In this document: positions 35,360 through 48,013 of the stretch, piece after piece | How positions within the stretch are numbered: position 1 is the stretch's first letter | Layout: each line of letters starts with the position of its first letter | Assembly: GCF_000003855.2 (NCBI RefSeq) | Contig: NW_003101680.1 | Coordinates: 1,859,095-1,923,094 of the forward strand | Source: Blastomyces gilchristii SLH14081 | Lineage: Eukaryota > Ascomycota > Eurotiomycetes > Onygenales > Ajellomycetaceae | Length of the DNA stretch: 64,000 nt | Direction of reading: 5' to 3' | Position numbers and translations under genes: made by a program | Notes under the pieces: model-generated | The model's database searches: none | Seen by the model: only the letters and a program-made list of their open reading frames with translations | Told to the model about the DNA's origin: nothing

Positions 35360-38300
35360 AGTAAGGAATGGAATATCCGTACAGAAATTAAAGAAGGGTA
35401 GGAGAACAAAGGCCAATGAGCAAGAATATAGAATGCAAACAAAAAGAAGGATGTAAGAAAGGAATGTAATGAGGGGAAAGGAACGAAGAGGAAAGAACCC
35501 AAGTTGTGAGCTATATGCCCATTAATATAATTCACTCAAATCCTTCTGGAAGGAGAACCACTGAGCAGGTAAACTCCTGCCACCACCCTCCATGAGTGGA
35601 GCTGCGCACCACACTAATCGCCCGAAGTATAAGAATGTAACTTAGTGGATTAAACCTTATTAGCTGGTGGATCCTAGATCGAGATTCGAAAGCGCCCAGC
35701 GTTGAAATTTTGGAAGCATTAAGCTCTTTTTATAGGCCCCTCGCATAGGGGGACCAAGCTCAAACTTGCCCTGCCGAAAAAGACCATATCTTTTTCGGCA
35801 ACATTGTTTCCCAACCATCACCCGGACCACCTCGCAGTAATCGAATGTCCGAAAACACAGTGAATGGATATCCATTATTGGCGTTTTAAGAGGCCCCGGA
35901 GTAGTAAAACATTAGGCACAGTAGAACACGCAAGTCCCACTATACCGAGTAGACTGGAGAGTAGCAGAATAGGTGGGGAGGGGATTCCACTTGCTTTTTT
36001 GATGTTTCAAGAGGGCGGTACAACTTTAAATGGACCACATGGCTCAAATTCCAGATTTTGGAAGTATCGATTTGTCGCGATCATCACAACTTATCATGTA
36101 GCTGTCCATTGGTTCTTGGATGTTGTTGCTTAGAGCGCTAGCACTCTTGCAATGGACTGGGTGTTTGGTCGACCCAAATATATTCAACGATTATAGCAAT
36201 CGAAAGGAAGGGCCTATGGATCTTGCATGTCTTGTTCGACAATTTCAAACCTCGAATGGTGGTAATGCCTGCAAGTTGAAACTAGGAACAAGTAGTTTAG
36301 ATCTGGATCCACGTTTCGACGGTGGGTGAGAGAATAAAAGGGGGCAAATCGGGCTGAAGGTCTTCATTTCCGCTTTCCCTTACTTATAAAGAAGAAAGCG
36401 TAGCCACTAACATTCATGGGGAGGTGCTGGAATGAATTGCCCTATATCATCGCAGTCAGTCAGTCAGTCAGTCAGTCGTGGACATATCGGCGGGCTGCCG
36501 ATTGGCATCACGCCGTGGCATCAGCCGGAACTCCGAGCCATATTGCCGCAAACGCGTACTAATATCTAGGTAACAGATGACTGTAGTTCAAACGTTCTGA
36601 TCAGGTTCGGATTTTCGTCATTTCAACTCTTCCGATATCTATGTTTCGCCTCCCGTTTGACGCCGGATTTAGACCTTGGTGATCCGAATATATTCATCGT
36701 ACGGAGTACATGTCTACCCTTGTTGTCAACAGGGTAGAGTTCCCGGGATAAAGAATGCATCGTGGATACCGGAAATCCGAGGACCTGATCGCCACAACGA
36801 GTGCTGGACAAATTTTGCTGTAAAACTGGCTGTTAAGCCTTAGGTGGTTTCCATTTTGACATGGTCAATGCCCCATTTAGGTCCTATACTTCTCAAAACA
36901 AAACATGACAAGACATTTAAAACGCACCGCGAATTCAATTGTGAAATATGAGGGTTGACTCGAGTATCCCCGCGCAAATGTACCACACTCCCCCATTGGC
37001 GATTGGAGTTTGATCGGAAAACCCTAATTAAGCGCGATGCCTAAGTGCTGAGTTAACCTTTATAGACGTGCCATTAAAGGAAGGGCGACGTTGTAATATA
37101 AACCCTTATCAACACCGCCTACATAAAAATGGCGAAGGCTCCTGGGCGATTGATAGATGTCGCTCGAGCAGTTGCTGAACATCGCTGAAGTTTGCCTCAA
37201 CTCTCAAACAAAATCAGCATTTAGGGAGTCACCGACACAACCTTATTTTGAAAACTAATGGACGTGTCGCTAACACTGATAATTCATGGCCTCAAAGTAA
37301 GGCAGATGAGAGATAAAGGGTCAGTATTAATTTACCTTGGAGATTCTGGCCCAACAACCCAACCGTGGATATTATAACCTCATGCTGTTTAACGCATATG
37401 GTTAGAGCTGCCGTAGCTTGTTTGAAGCTCAGAAATCCATATTCCACTGCTGAAATTTCGCAGACGTAAGCATTGGCGTTGACTTCCCAGCATTCCTTGC
37501 TGGGACCGTCGAGCTTTGCTGCTGAATTTGCCCCCCCCTCCCACCCCTTCCAACCCCTAGCTGCTGCCGTTAAGAAACATCCTGTCTTATTTGATTTCCT
37601 ATTATGTTTTTGTGCAACAGGGAAGCTCGGTATGATTTCTTTTCGGGGCGGCAAGAGCATAAAGGGCATTCCCGAAAGGCATTTTCACCGTTTCTCGCTC
37701 AGCCTGCGGGGAAGTAGAATTCTTCCACCCTACAGCTAGAGCGTCTAGAGGATCTTGGGCTTCTAGCGATGTTCTTGCTAAGAGGAGCACCAGAAATGTC
37801 CACCTCGGCATTGTAACTAACCCCAGATGCCGCGGATGTATTTCAACTTCGGCGTGCCGATTCGCCCAAGCATCTAGCCCACTTGCAAGAAATGGCCAAC
37901 GAAAAAGTGAAGAAAACGGGTTGAATTCCTCGTAAACACGGGCCTAGACCGACCGACCTAATGCTTTGAGGAGTAGCACATTTATGACGTAGGATGAGTC
38001 TGGCAGGGAACCCCAAGCCTTTTATTGTTTCTTCCTGGCGCGAAGAGCATGCACCCTGTTTTCTCGTTCCTGGAATACCCCGATAACCAGACAATTGGCA
38101 TGGATGCTGAATTGATGCGTCGTCGTTGCCAAGCCTCGGCTCACTTAGTCATCGATGTCACAGGCTGACATAAGCACGCGTCCAGCCATTCTCCCGTCAC
38201 CACATCATCCAACCACTCATCAGTACCAACCCATTCATTACCCTGCTGTGTGATTCGACCTCTTTGGCAACTAATCTTGCTTTCTTAGCGGAATCTCGTT

Positions 38301-38607
38301 TCTGTCTGTATCACCATTGACCGTTCGTTTCTTCAGTTCCGTTTTGAATGCTGCCGCAAGTTTGGCGGCCTCAACGCATCCAGGAGTTAATCAAAATCTC
38401 TCACGCTCTTAAGAGATCCTGATCGCTCGGTCGTCACCGCTCCAAAACCCTCTTCTGCAGCTTCTCAAATATCGATTGAAATATATTGGTTATCCCTTAA
38501 TGGTTTGACCCTCTTGTAGAGGAAGTCGACTACAAGGGGAAGATAGTGGTAGTGCTGGAATCTACGAATGCTCCCCGTTGACTTCTGCCTGAAGATAACA
38601 TCCAGCC
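35360..38607. other. 3.2-kb intergenic region without recognised genes
   Basis: Only short unsupported frames. It holds a (CAGT)6 run at 36453-36477, the motif GTACGGAGTAC at 36699-36709, and a C7 run near 37532. The right end, from about 38200, resembles the promoter and CT-rich leader of the NPC1 homologue. Small noncoding genes cannot be excluded by eye. Confidence 0.5.
36453..36477. repeat. (CAGT)6 tandem repeat
   Basis: Six perfect tetranucleotide units, in an otherwise unremarkable intergenic region. Confidence 0.95.
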
Positions 38608-41600
38608 ATGCGCCTCGGATGTTTGTCGCTCCTGGGGGTACTAGTAGTTGCTCAGAGCAACTCCGTCTTTGCCCAAGGAGAGACAAAGATTCATGAGGAG
38701 GGTCGCTGTGCGATTCGTGGCCACTGCGGGAAGAAGTCGTTCTTCGGTGGAGAGTTACCTTGCCCCGATAATGGACTTGCGAAAGCGCCGGCGGCGGAAA
38801 CCCGGAGGAAACTGGTAGCGCTGTGTGGAGATAAATGGAAAACTGGAAATGTTTGTTGCGAGGACACTCAGGTAAGACTCCGCTTCGGAGAAGTTGCGGA
38901 TCCAAGATCCACTCTGACCAACTGGTGGCACTTGAGCTTACACCTGCTTGTTTTGCTATTCCAATAGATTGATGCTTTATCCTCGAATCTGAAGATGGCC
39001 GAAGGTATAATTGCGTCATGTCCGGCATGCAAAGAGAACTTTTTCAACCTCTTTTGCTCCTTCACCTGCTCCCCGGACCAGTCTCTGTTTATTAACGTTA
39101 CACAAACCGACAAGGTCAAAGGGAAGAAAGTGGTGACTGAGCTGGATAACTTGTGGTCGGAGGTGTACCAGGTTGGATTCTATGGCAGCTGCAAGGATGT
39201 GAAAAACGGTGCTTCGGGCGGCAAGGCGATGGACTTCATCGGCGGGGGTGCAAAGAATTATTCCCGATTCTTGAAATTTTTGGGCGACAAGAAGCTGTTG
39301 GGTAGCCCCTTTCAAATCAATTTTGTCACAGAACCAAACGGACCTGGGGATGTGGGCATGCGACCTTTACCGGAGATTCCAAAATCCTGCAGTGATTCAG
39401 ACCAGAAGTATCGGTGTTCATGTGTCGACTGCCCGGCTGTTTGTCCCCGACTACCAGCGTTAGAAGAGGAGAGCTATTGCCACGTTGGGCATCTCCCGTG
39501 TTTATCATTCTCCGTCATAATCATATATTCGGTCTTTTTGTTGCTCTTGGTCGCTGGTACTCTTGGCCACTTTGTCTTTCAGAGACGTCAACAACGGAAA
39601 CTGGAACGGGCTCGACTCCTACAGGATACAAGCCCAAGCGACGATGAAGATGAAGGCGATCTTATCGACGATGCCGGTATACTCGATCGTCCCCAAACAA
39701 GCTACAAGTTAAATTCCGTGTTCGATGCGATATTTAATCGTCTCGGTGGTGCTTGTGCTCGTTTCCCGGCGTTAACCATAACGACAAGTATAATATTTTG
39801 TGGCGTGCTAAGCCTGGGTTGGCTACGTTTCGCCGTCGAAACAGACCCTGTCAGACTCTGGGTTAGCCCAAGCTCAGCTGCTGCACAGGAGAAAGCATTT
39901 TTCGACGAGAACTTCGGGCCTTTCTATAGAGCAGAACAAGCGTTCCTCGTCAACGACACCCATCCAAACGGACCGGGTCCTGTTTTAAGTTATGAAACAC
40001 TCAGTTGGTGGTTCGACGTGGAGAGTCGAGTTCGTCGCATGATTTCGCTGGACAAAGGGCTTTCTTTGGACGATATTTGTTTTAACCCGACGGGAAAGGC
40101 TTGCGTTGTCCAATCATTAACAGGATATTTCGGAGGTTCTTTCTCCAATGTCGACCCTAACACTTGGGAAGATCACTTGAGGCATTGTACCGAGTCCCCC
40201 GGTGCTGTAGACTGCCTTCCCGACTTCCAGCAGCCCCTAAAACCAGAAATGATTCTAGGTGGTTACGGGCGGCCTGGAAATGTATTGAATGCATCCGCAC
40301 TAGTCGTCACATGGGTGGTTAACAACCATGCCCCTGGCTCCAAAGCGGAGGCTGGCGCAATTGATTGGGAAGATAGCTTAAAAAGAGTGCTCGAAGTGGT
40401 TCAAGAAGAGGCAACTGAACACGGCCTACGCGTTTCTTTTAACACCGAAATTAGCCTTGAACAAGAGTTGAATAAGTCTACGAACACGGATGCGAAAATC
40501 GTGGTTATTAGCTACATAATTATGTTCATCTACGCTTCGTTAGCCCTTGGCTCTACAACTTTGACGTGGAAAAGCATCATCAGAAATCCGGCCAATAGTC
40601 TCGTGCAGTCGAAGTTTACTCTCGGTATCGTCGGTATCTTGATCGTTCTGATGTCTGTGTCAGCTTCAGTCGGGCTCTTCTCAGCAGCCAGGATCAAAGT
40701 GACGTTAATTATCGCCGAGGTGATCCCATTCCTAGTTCTAGCAATCGGCGTTGATAACATTTTCCTTATCGTTCACGAATTTGAGCGAGTAAACGGAAGC
40801 CACCCAGACGAGGAAATCGATGAGCGCATCGCTCGAGCGTTGGGAAGAATGGGACCTAGTATTCTCCTCTCTGCAACCACAGAAACCATTGCTTTTGCGA
40901 TGGGTGCGTTTGTAGGGATGCCTGCTGTCAAGAATTTCGCAGCCTATGCTGCCGGTGCGGTCTTTATCAATGCCCTATTGCAAGTAACGATGTTTGTATC
41001 CGTGCTGGCATTGAACCAGAGACGTGTTGAGAGCCTACGTGCAGATTGTTTGCCTTGCCTTACTGTCCGAAAAGCAAATTCGTCTTCTATCCCTGGCGGT
41101 CAGCCGTATGACCACGCGGAGGAAGGAGCTCTGCAACGATTTATTCGAAAGATTTATGCTACTCGTCTTCTTCAGAAGCAGACTAAAGTTTTAGTTATGG
41201 TTGTTTTCCTCGGAATATTCACAGCCGGCCTTGCGCTCCTACCAACTGTAGCTCTTGGGCTGGACCAACGTATCGCCATCCCCAATGATTCATACCTGAT
41301 TGATTTCTTTAATGATCTGTATGATTACTTTGGAACTGGGCCCCCTGTTTACTTCGTAACGCGAGATGTGAATGTTACCGCCAGACACCATCAGAAACAA
41401 CTTTGTGGAAGATTTTCAACATGTGACGGGTTTTCACTGGGCTTTGTTCTTGAACAGGAATCAAAGCGTCCCAATGTTTCTTATATCTCTGGATCGGCCG
41501 CCAGTTGGGTCGATGACTTCTTCTACTGGCTGAACCCTCACCAAGACTGCTGCAAAGAGGACGGAAAAATTTGCTTCGAGGGTAGAGATCCGCCATGGAA

Positions 41601-42613
41601 TATTTCGTTACATGGCATGCCAGAAGGGTCTGAGTTCATTCATTACGCGGAGAAATGGCTAAAGTCACCTACGGACGAGTCATGCCCTCTAGGTGGTTTA
41701 GCTCCCTATAGCAATGCCTTAGTTCTCGACTCAAAGCATGTTACGACTAATGCAAGCCATTTCCGCACGAGTCACACACCACTACGCAGCCAAAAGGACT
41801 TCATCAAGGCCTATGAATCCGCTCGTCGTATTGCGGACGACATCTCACAAAAGCACGATATCGATGTCTTCCCTTACTCCAAATTCTACATATTTTTCGA
41901 CCAGTACGCTTCTATTGTCCGCCTCACTGGAACCTTGCTTGGATCCGCAACCGCGATAATCTTTGTTGTCACTTCAGTCCTCTTAGGCTCTATAGCTACA
42001 GGAGCAGTGGTTACTGCCACAGTGATTATGACTGTTGTTGATATTATCGGAGCTATGGCTATTGCTAATGTCTCGTTAAATGCTGTCTCGCTAGTTAACT
42101 TGATTATCTGCGTCGGTATCGGGTTCGAATTCTGTGCACATGTTGCACGCGCTTTCATGTTCCCTTCCAGCCCACTATTGGAGCAAGCTCGAGATAAATT
42201 CCGATATCGTACTGCTCGCGCGTGGGTGGCATTAGTCAATGTTGGCAGCAGTGTCTTCACCGGTATCACGGTTACCAAACTTCTAGGTGTCTGTGTACTC
42301 GCATTCACAAGGAGCAAGATATTCGAGATCTACTATTTCCGGATATGGCTGGCACTGGTAATATTCGCTGCGTCTCATGCGCTGATATTCTTGCCAGTTG
42401 CTTTGAGCTTCTTTGGTGGTGACGGTGAGTTTCCTCCTTCCATTAATCTGTAGACCCTTTGTAATTTATAATGCCCGGAGAACTGATGCAGTTTATATTC
42501 TACTCATAGGATATTGTGACCCTCAGACAGACGGCGGTCTGGAAGGGGACCTTGCTGCCCGAAGATATCGCTCCCTGCTACCCGATGACTATGATTCGGA
42601 GGACGACTCTTGA
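38608..42613 (+). CDS. ncr1: NPC1/Ncr1-type lysosomal (vacuolar) sterol transporter
   Basis: Exons 38608-38871, 38968-42424 and 42510-42613 give 1274 aa, the usual length for this family. A signal peptide (1-22) is followed by the cysteine-rich N-terminal sterol-binding domain (C-A-I-R-G-H-C-G, V-C-C-E-D-T-Q, C-P-A-C-x-x-N-F-x-N-L-F-C). The first membrane span is L-S-F-S-V-I-I-I-Y-S-V-F-L-L-L, then a luminal domain, and a sterol-sensing domain of five spans from about residue 600 to 775 (A-I-G-V-D-N-I-F at 40741, then the G-P-S-I-L-L-S-A-T-T-E block). A second cysteine-containing luminal domain and a final RND-type membrane bundle follow, ending in an acidic tail D-D-Y-D-S-E-D-D-S. Family knowledge: it moves sterols from the vacuole/lysosome lumen into the limiting membrane with NPC2. 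All frames join without disruption. Confidence 0.95.
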
Positions 42614-43448
42614 ATTCAATACCGCGGTCTATCCGTGAAAACTATTTTGGCCATGTTAATTCGCTTTATGACAATAATATTTTTTTTCCCCTGCTTAGCC
42701 GTTCGCAAAATCCTTTGATTCGATCGCTTTTGAGGACATATTCGTAACCCAAATCGAACATTATAGACCTAAAGGAGTATCGCAAGCGTGGTGGAGTCTG
42801 GATAATGGAAGAACAATGGAGGAACAACGATCATATGCCTGCTTCCTGGTGTATGTACTATGTATACGTATACAGGGCAATGTCTCATTTTTTCACCCGC
42901 ATGCTAGGACGACGACAGTCAAGTCACCTTTGATTTTTGGATATTGGCGTACATAGCCGGATTATGCCTTCCTTCCCCCCCCCCCCCCCCTTTTTTTTTT
43001 TTTTTTCTTTCTTCAGAAAAAAAAAAAATTAGATCATCAGCTATGGGTGGATTATAGCTGTCCATGATTATGACAGATAATGAAATATTCCATCTCGAAT
43101 TAACAAATTAAACAATATCCGTCGGGGTCAATAAATGATGGTTGTTTGCTGCCTCATGTTGATGTAAACAGTGCAAACAACGGTGCTACCAAGCCCACTA
43201 AAGCAGACTAGCGCCGCCATAGAAAAAAAATAATCCCACTTCACATCTCAATTTTCCTCCTGCTCCCCTCTGTTCTCTACGATTCTCTCTCTTCATCACC
43301 TTTCTCCTCTTTCCCTAGTTTTTTTAAATCCTTGGGAACCCTTTTCAATAGGAGTAGTTGAGAGGACCTATACCAGCCGCCTGCCTTTTTCATAGACCTA
43401 CACCCTATCTTTGCGATCGAGAAGCGTGCATTACAACAGTCGCCCATC
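42614..43448. other. Intergenic region with C16-T16 homopolymer pair
   Basis: 3' flank of the NPC1 homologue and promoter/leader of the importin gene. A run of 16 C directly followed by 16 T lies at 42975-43006, followed by an A run at 43017-43028. CT-rich leader sequence at 43240-43440. No gene seen. Confidence 0.6.
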
Positions 43449-46400
43449 ATGGACCAGCAGCGGTTCTTGCAGCAGCTGCAAATCGTCCTTGATCGTGAGT
43501 TCTTGAGCCTGCTATATGCATATTATTGGAGAATGTTGTAGTACGAACGAATTTCTCTGACTTGCGGCCTTATTGATATTGTATAGCGACCAAGGGCAGC
43601 GTCAAAGAAGCTACTGGCACACTTAAAAAGGAATTCTATACCCACCCAGAATCGCTCCTTTTCCTCATTCAGGTCGCCACTTCCCATGATGACCAGAATT
43701 TGAGACAGCTTGCTGCTGTCGAATCTCGAACGCTCGTGTACAAGCATTGGCTCAAAATCGCTGCGGAGCAGAAACCACAGGTTAGAGAACAGCTACTCCG
43801 TGCTGCCTTAGGAGAAGGTACCTCCTTGGTCCGCCATTCTTGTGCGCGTATCATTTCCGCTATTGCGAAGATTGATATCGAGGACGGGCAATGGGCAGAT
43901 CTCCCTGGATTCCTGCTCCAGGCTGCAGCCAGCCCCAAAGCCGACGAGCGGGCTACTGGTATCTACATCCTATTTACCATCCTCGAAACGCTAGGTGAGG
44001 GTTTCCAGGAGAAGTTTAGCGACCTCTTTGCGTTATTTGAGAAGACTATTCGTGATCCTGAGAGTGCTGAGGTCCGCATCAATACCCTGCTTGCATTGAG
44101 CAAGCTGGCCATACATCTCGACTCCGAAGAGGATGAGGCACCAGTTAAGGCTTTCCAGAATATTTTCCCCGCCATGGTCGCCGTGCTGAAAGACTCGATT
44201 GACCGGAGCGACGAGGATCGGATCCTGCAGGCATTTGAGGTTTTCCAAACCCTCCTTGCCTGCGACCCACAATTGATGAACCCCCACCTCAGGGATCTTG
44301 TGCTATTCATGAACCAGCTTGCAGCAAACACCGAGCTGGATGAGGACACGAGAACTCAAGCCATTAGTTTCCTCATGCAAGCGACTAGGTATAGAAAGCT
44401 GCGAATCCAAGGCATGCAGATCGGTAGCCAGATTACCCTTACCTGCCTTCAAATCGCTACCGAGCTGGGTGACACTGCCGTTGACGATGATGATATTACA
44501 CCAGCAAGATCGGCGCTTGGTCTCTTGGACATGCTTGCACAAAGCCTTCCACCTAGCCAGATTGTCGTCCCTCTCCTCAACGCTTTGGGACAATACTTCA
44601 ACAATAAGGATCCCGACTATCGACGCGCTGGTATCATGGCTCTTGGTATGTGTGTCGAGGGTGCTCCTGATTTCATTAGCACTCAGATGAAGGAAATTTT
44701 CCCTGTCGTGTTCCAACTACTTAGCGACCCCGAATCCAAGGTTCGCCAAGCAACATTGCATGGCGTTGCGCGAATTGCCGAATCTCTTGCGGAGGACATC
44801 GGCCAACATCATCAGCAGATGATGCCTCTCCTCCTCACGAATCTCCGAAGCACAATGCAGGAGTGGAAGGGCGAAGAGAGTGGCCCAGCCATCGACAATA
44901 TGAAAGCTGCAATCAGCGCATTGGATGCCGTGGTTGACGCGTTGGGCGAGAGTGATGTGATCTTGTACCAAGGAGAGGTGGTGCCAATTCTCCACGAGTT
45001 GATCAAACATCCTGACTTCAAGGTGAAAGCTCTTACAGCTAGCGCGTTGGGATCCATCGCTTCATCTGCTGGCGAAGCTTTCCTCCCCTTCTTCAATGAC
45101 TCAATGCATCTCATGCAGGACTATGCTACGATGAAGGATAGCGAGGATGAGCTTGAACTCCGCGCGTGTGTCACTGATGCGATGGGAGAAATGTCTGCTT
45201 CTGCCGGGCCAGAACACTTCAAGAACTACGTCGAACCCTTGATGCGTGCTAGCGAGGAGGCCCTCCAGCTTGGCCACTCCAGACTAAAGGAAAGTACTTA
45301 CCTTTTCTGGGGCTCTATGTCCAGGGTTTACGGTGAAGATTTCACTCCCTTCTTGGATGGAATTGTCAAAGGACTCTTCGCATGCCTTGACCAGGAGGAA
45401 ACTGACCTTGAGGTTGAGCTGGGCGAGGCTGCTAAGGACCTTATTGGCCAGGAAGTTACCATTGCTGGCCGCAAGGTTCGTGTCGCAGGTGGCGATGATG
45501 ACGACCAGGACGTTTCTACGCTTGATGACTCTAACATCGAAGACGTCGATATTGATGGTGAGGACGACTGGGAAGACCTAACCACGGTGGGGCCCCTCGC
45601 CCTTGAGAAGGAGATTGCCGTTGAGGTCATTGGCGATATCATCACCCATGCCAAGAAAGCATATCTCCCCTATTTCGAAAAGACCATCGAACAGATTTTG
45701 CCTCTTTGCGAGCATCCCTATGAAGGTATCCGAAGGAGTACTATCAGCACTCTTCACCGCGCGTACGCTGCCCTCTGGCAGGTCTGTGAAGAGTCTGGTC
45801 AGATGCAGAAATGGGTGCCTGGCAAGGGAATGGATATGATTGAGCCACCCGCTGAGCTCAAGAAACTCACCGAAATTTTGGTCACCGCCACGATCAAGAT
45901 GTGGTCAGATGAAGAAGACAGGTACGTTGAGGGCAATCCTTCTTTTCACCTTTACTTCTGTTATTTTCATGTTACTTTAATTGTATTATTCATTGCCAGT
46001 ATATTTTCTATGATGACACCACTTCGTAATCCCAGCTCACTCATACACACAAAAATGTGTGACTGATGTTAACGCGAAAACTTCCATCGTGAAGCTGAGA
46101 AATATCTAACTGAGCATATGTGATTTTTATTTGTTGCATTTTTATCTGTCTCAGGATCCATATTCTGTTATTAACACTCTAACACTGGCTGCCTGTTGTA
46201 GAGAGACTGTCGCCGATATTAACCGCAATGTCGCCGAAAATCTCAAATACTGCGGACCATACTTGGTCTCTGACGCTTCCATTCTTGACAACGTCGTGAC
46301 TATGGTCACTACCATTATCACCAAGCAACACCCCGCTCAACAGGATTACGGTGCTGATGAAGAAGACCGTGCTGCTCTCGAAGAACTGTCCGAGTACGAT

Positions 46401-47183
46401 TGGGTCGTCATCGACACTGCCTTGGACGTTATTTCCGGCCTTGCAATTGCTCTTGGCGGTAATTTTCTTGGTCTATGGCCTCACTTCGAGAAGACCGTCC
46501 TCCAGTATGTTGGCAGCAGCGAACCTCTCGAACGATCCACCGCCACCGGTGTTTTGGCTGAAATCATCTTCGGATTGGCCGACGCTATCACACCGCTCAC
46601 TACCAAATTCCTTGAACTGCTCCTGCGCCGCCTGAGTGATGAGGATTCCCAGACAAAGAGCAATGCTGCCTACGCCATCGGACGCCTTGTCGAACGATCC
46701 AACTCTGACCAGGAAATTATCCAGGCCTATCCTACCATCCTAGAGAAATTGGAGCCCTGCTTGCATATCCCCGAGGCCAGACTCCCAGACAACGCTTCTG
46801 GCTGTCTGAGCCGGATGATCTTGAAGCATCGCGACAACGTCCCCGTGGCAGATGTCCTTTCCGCTCTAGTCGATCTCCTCCCCCTAAAGAATGATTATGA
46901 GGAGAACGATCCTGTTTACCGCATGATTTGCCAACTGTGTATGTTTATCTTCCCTTCCCCTTTTGAAAATGACACATGTTCGCTAACAGAAATTTCAGAC
47001 AAATGGGAAGACCCAACCGTCCGCAGCCTAACGCCACGTCTAATCCCCATTTTCGAAGCCGTTCTTACTGGCGACTCGGACCAGCTCGACGATGAGCGGC
47101 GCGCCGAGCTCATCGAGCTAGTCTCCTGGTTAAACAAAATGCAACCGGGAGTGGCGAGCTGGGTCGGACAACTGGGTCAATAA
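43449..47183 (+). CDS. kap123: Importin beta-4 / karyopherin Kap123
   Basis: Exons 43449-43494, 43587-45921, 46202-46938 and 46999-47183 give 1100 aa. The first residues M-D-Q-Q-R-F-L-Q-Q-L and the block L-R-Q-L-A-A-V-E-S-R-T-L-V are characteristic of Kap123/importin-4. HEAT-type helical repeats fill the protein (for example Y-R-R-A-G-I-M-A-L-G, V-R-Q-A-T-L-H-G-V), and an acidic loop (G-G-D-D-D-D-Q-D ... D-G-E-D-D-W-E-D) lies around residue 640-670. Family knowledge: it binds Ran-GTP and FG nucleoporins and imports ribosomal proteins and histones H3/H4. The third intron is 280 nt, long for this window, but carries a perfect CTAAC branch site before the TGTAG acceptor, and the frame resumes exactly at R-E-T-V-A-D-I-N. 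Confidence 0.95.
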
Positions 47184-48013
47184 ATTTTTTTGCCCTCTCA
47201 GCCTCTCAGCCATTTCCTTTAACGAATTGAAAACGAGGACCAACGATGATATGGCACAAAATAGATTTTTTTTTTTCTTTCTTTCGTTTATTTTCCCTGT
47301 TTACGTTTCGAGGATCTATGCATTATGATGTAGAAAACAGAATACCCCCTCCACTGACTGCACGCACACTAGGCGGATGATATGTGAGAATGAGAGTGAG
47401 CACTGGCATGGATGGAAATGGCAGGGACTGGGCCGGAGAACATTGGGTAAAAAAGAGTTCTAATACCGACATAGCAAGTGGATGAATGAATGAATGGAAG
47501 GAATACAACAATATACCCCCGCAGCCAGGTGTGTGAAGAGACCAGGGAGCAGTTTTATCATGGGGAATAAAAGAATTTTTTTGCAATGCATGATAATTTT
47601 AACATGGATTTTGATTCTATTTTGATATCATTTGGTAATGAGTGGCCCTGCGTGTCTTTCATTGCGATGGCTATACTTAGCGTCACTAGTATTCAGCTGG
47701 CATAAAATACCAGCGGATCTTTCGGGCAGAGAGTTTCCGTTCATATCAAGTGGAGATGAGCTTGAGAAGAACTGGGATGACATGGATCTGTAGAGGATGT
47801 AAGGTTGTGTATTTGAATAGTCCCAGCAGCTGAGCATGAGCAATCCCGTCTTTCCCAATTCATTATTGATTACGATTTAGTATAACTAGTTTACGTTTAT
47901 ATACATACCTCAGCTGTCCCACGTCGGGGTGAGAACCTTATGGAAATAGAAAACTTCTGGAAGCTCCCCTTTACAGCGGCCGTCCAAAAATACCTGCAAA
48001 TCCTTTGCCATCG
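47184..48013. other. Convergent intergenic region
   Basis: 3' flanks of the importin gene (plus) and the oxidoreductase gene (minus). AT-rich with T runs near 47266-47285. No gene recognised. Confidence 0.6.

Noticed and set aside
44303..44716. 137-codon minus-strand frame in the importin gene
   Set aside because: Antisense shadow of conserved HEAT-repeat coding sequence.
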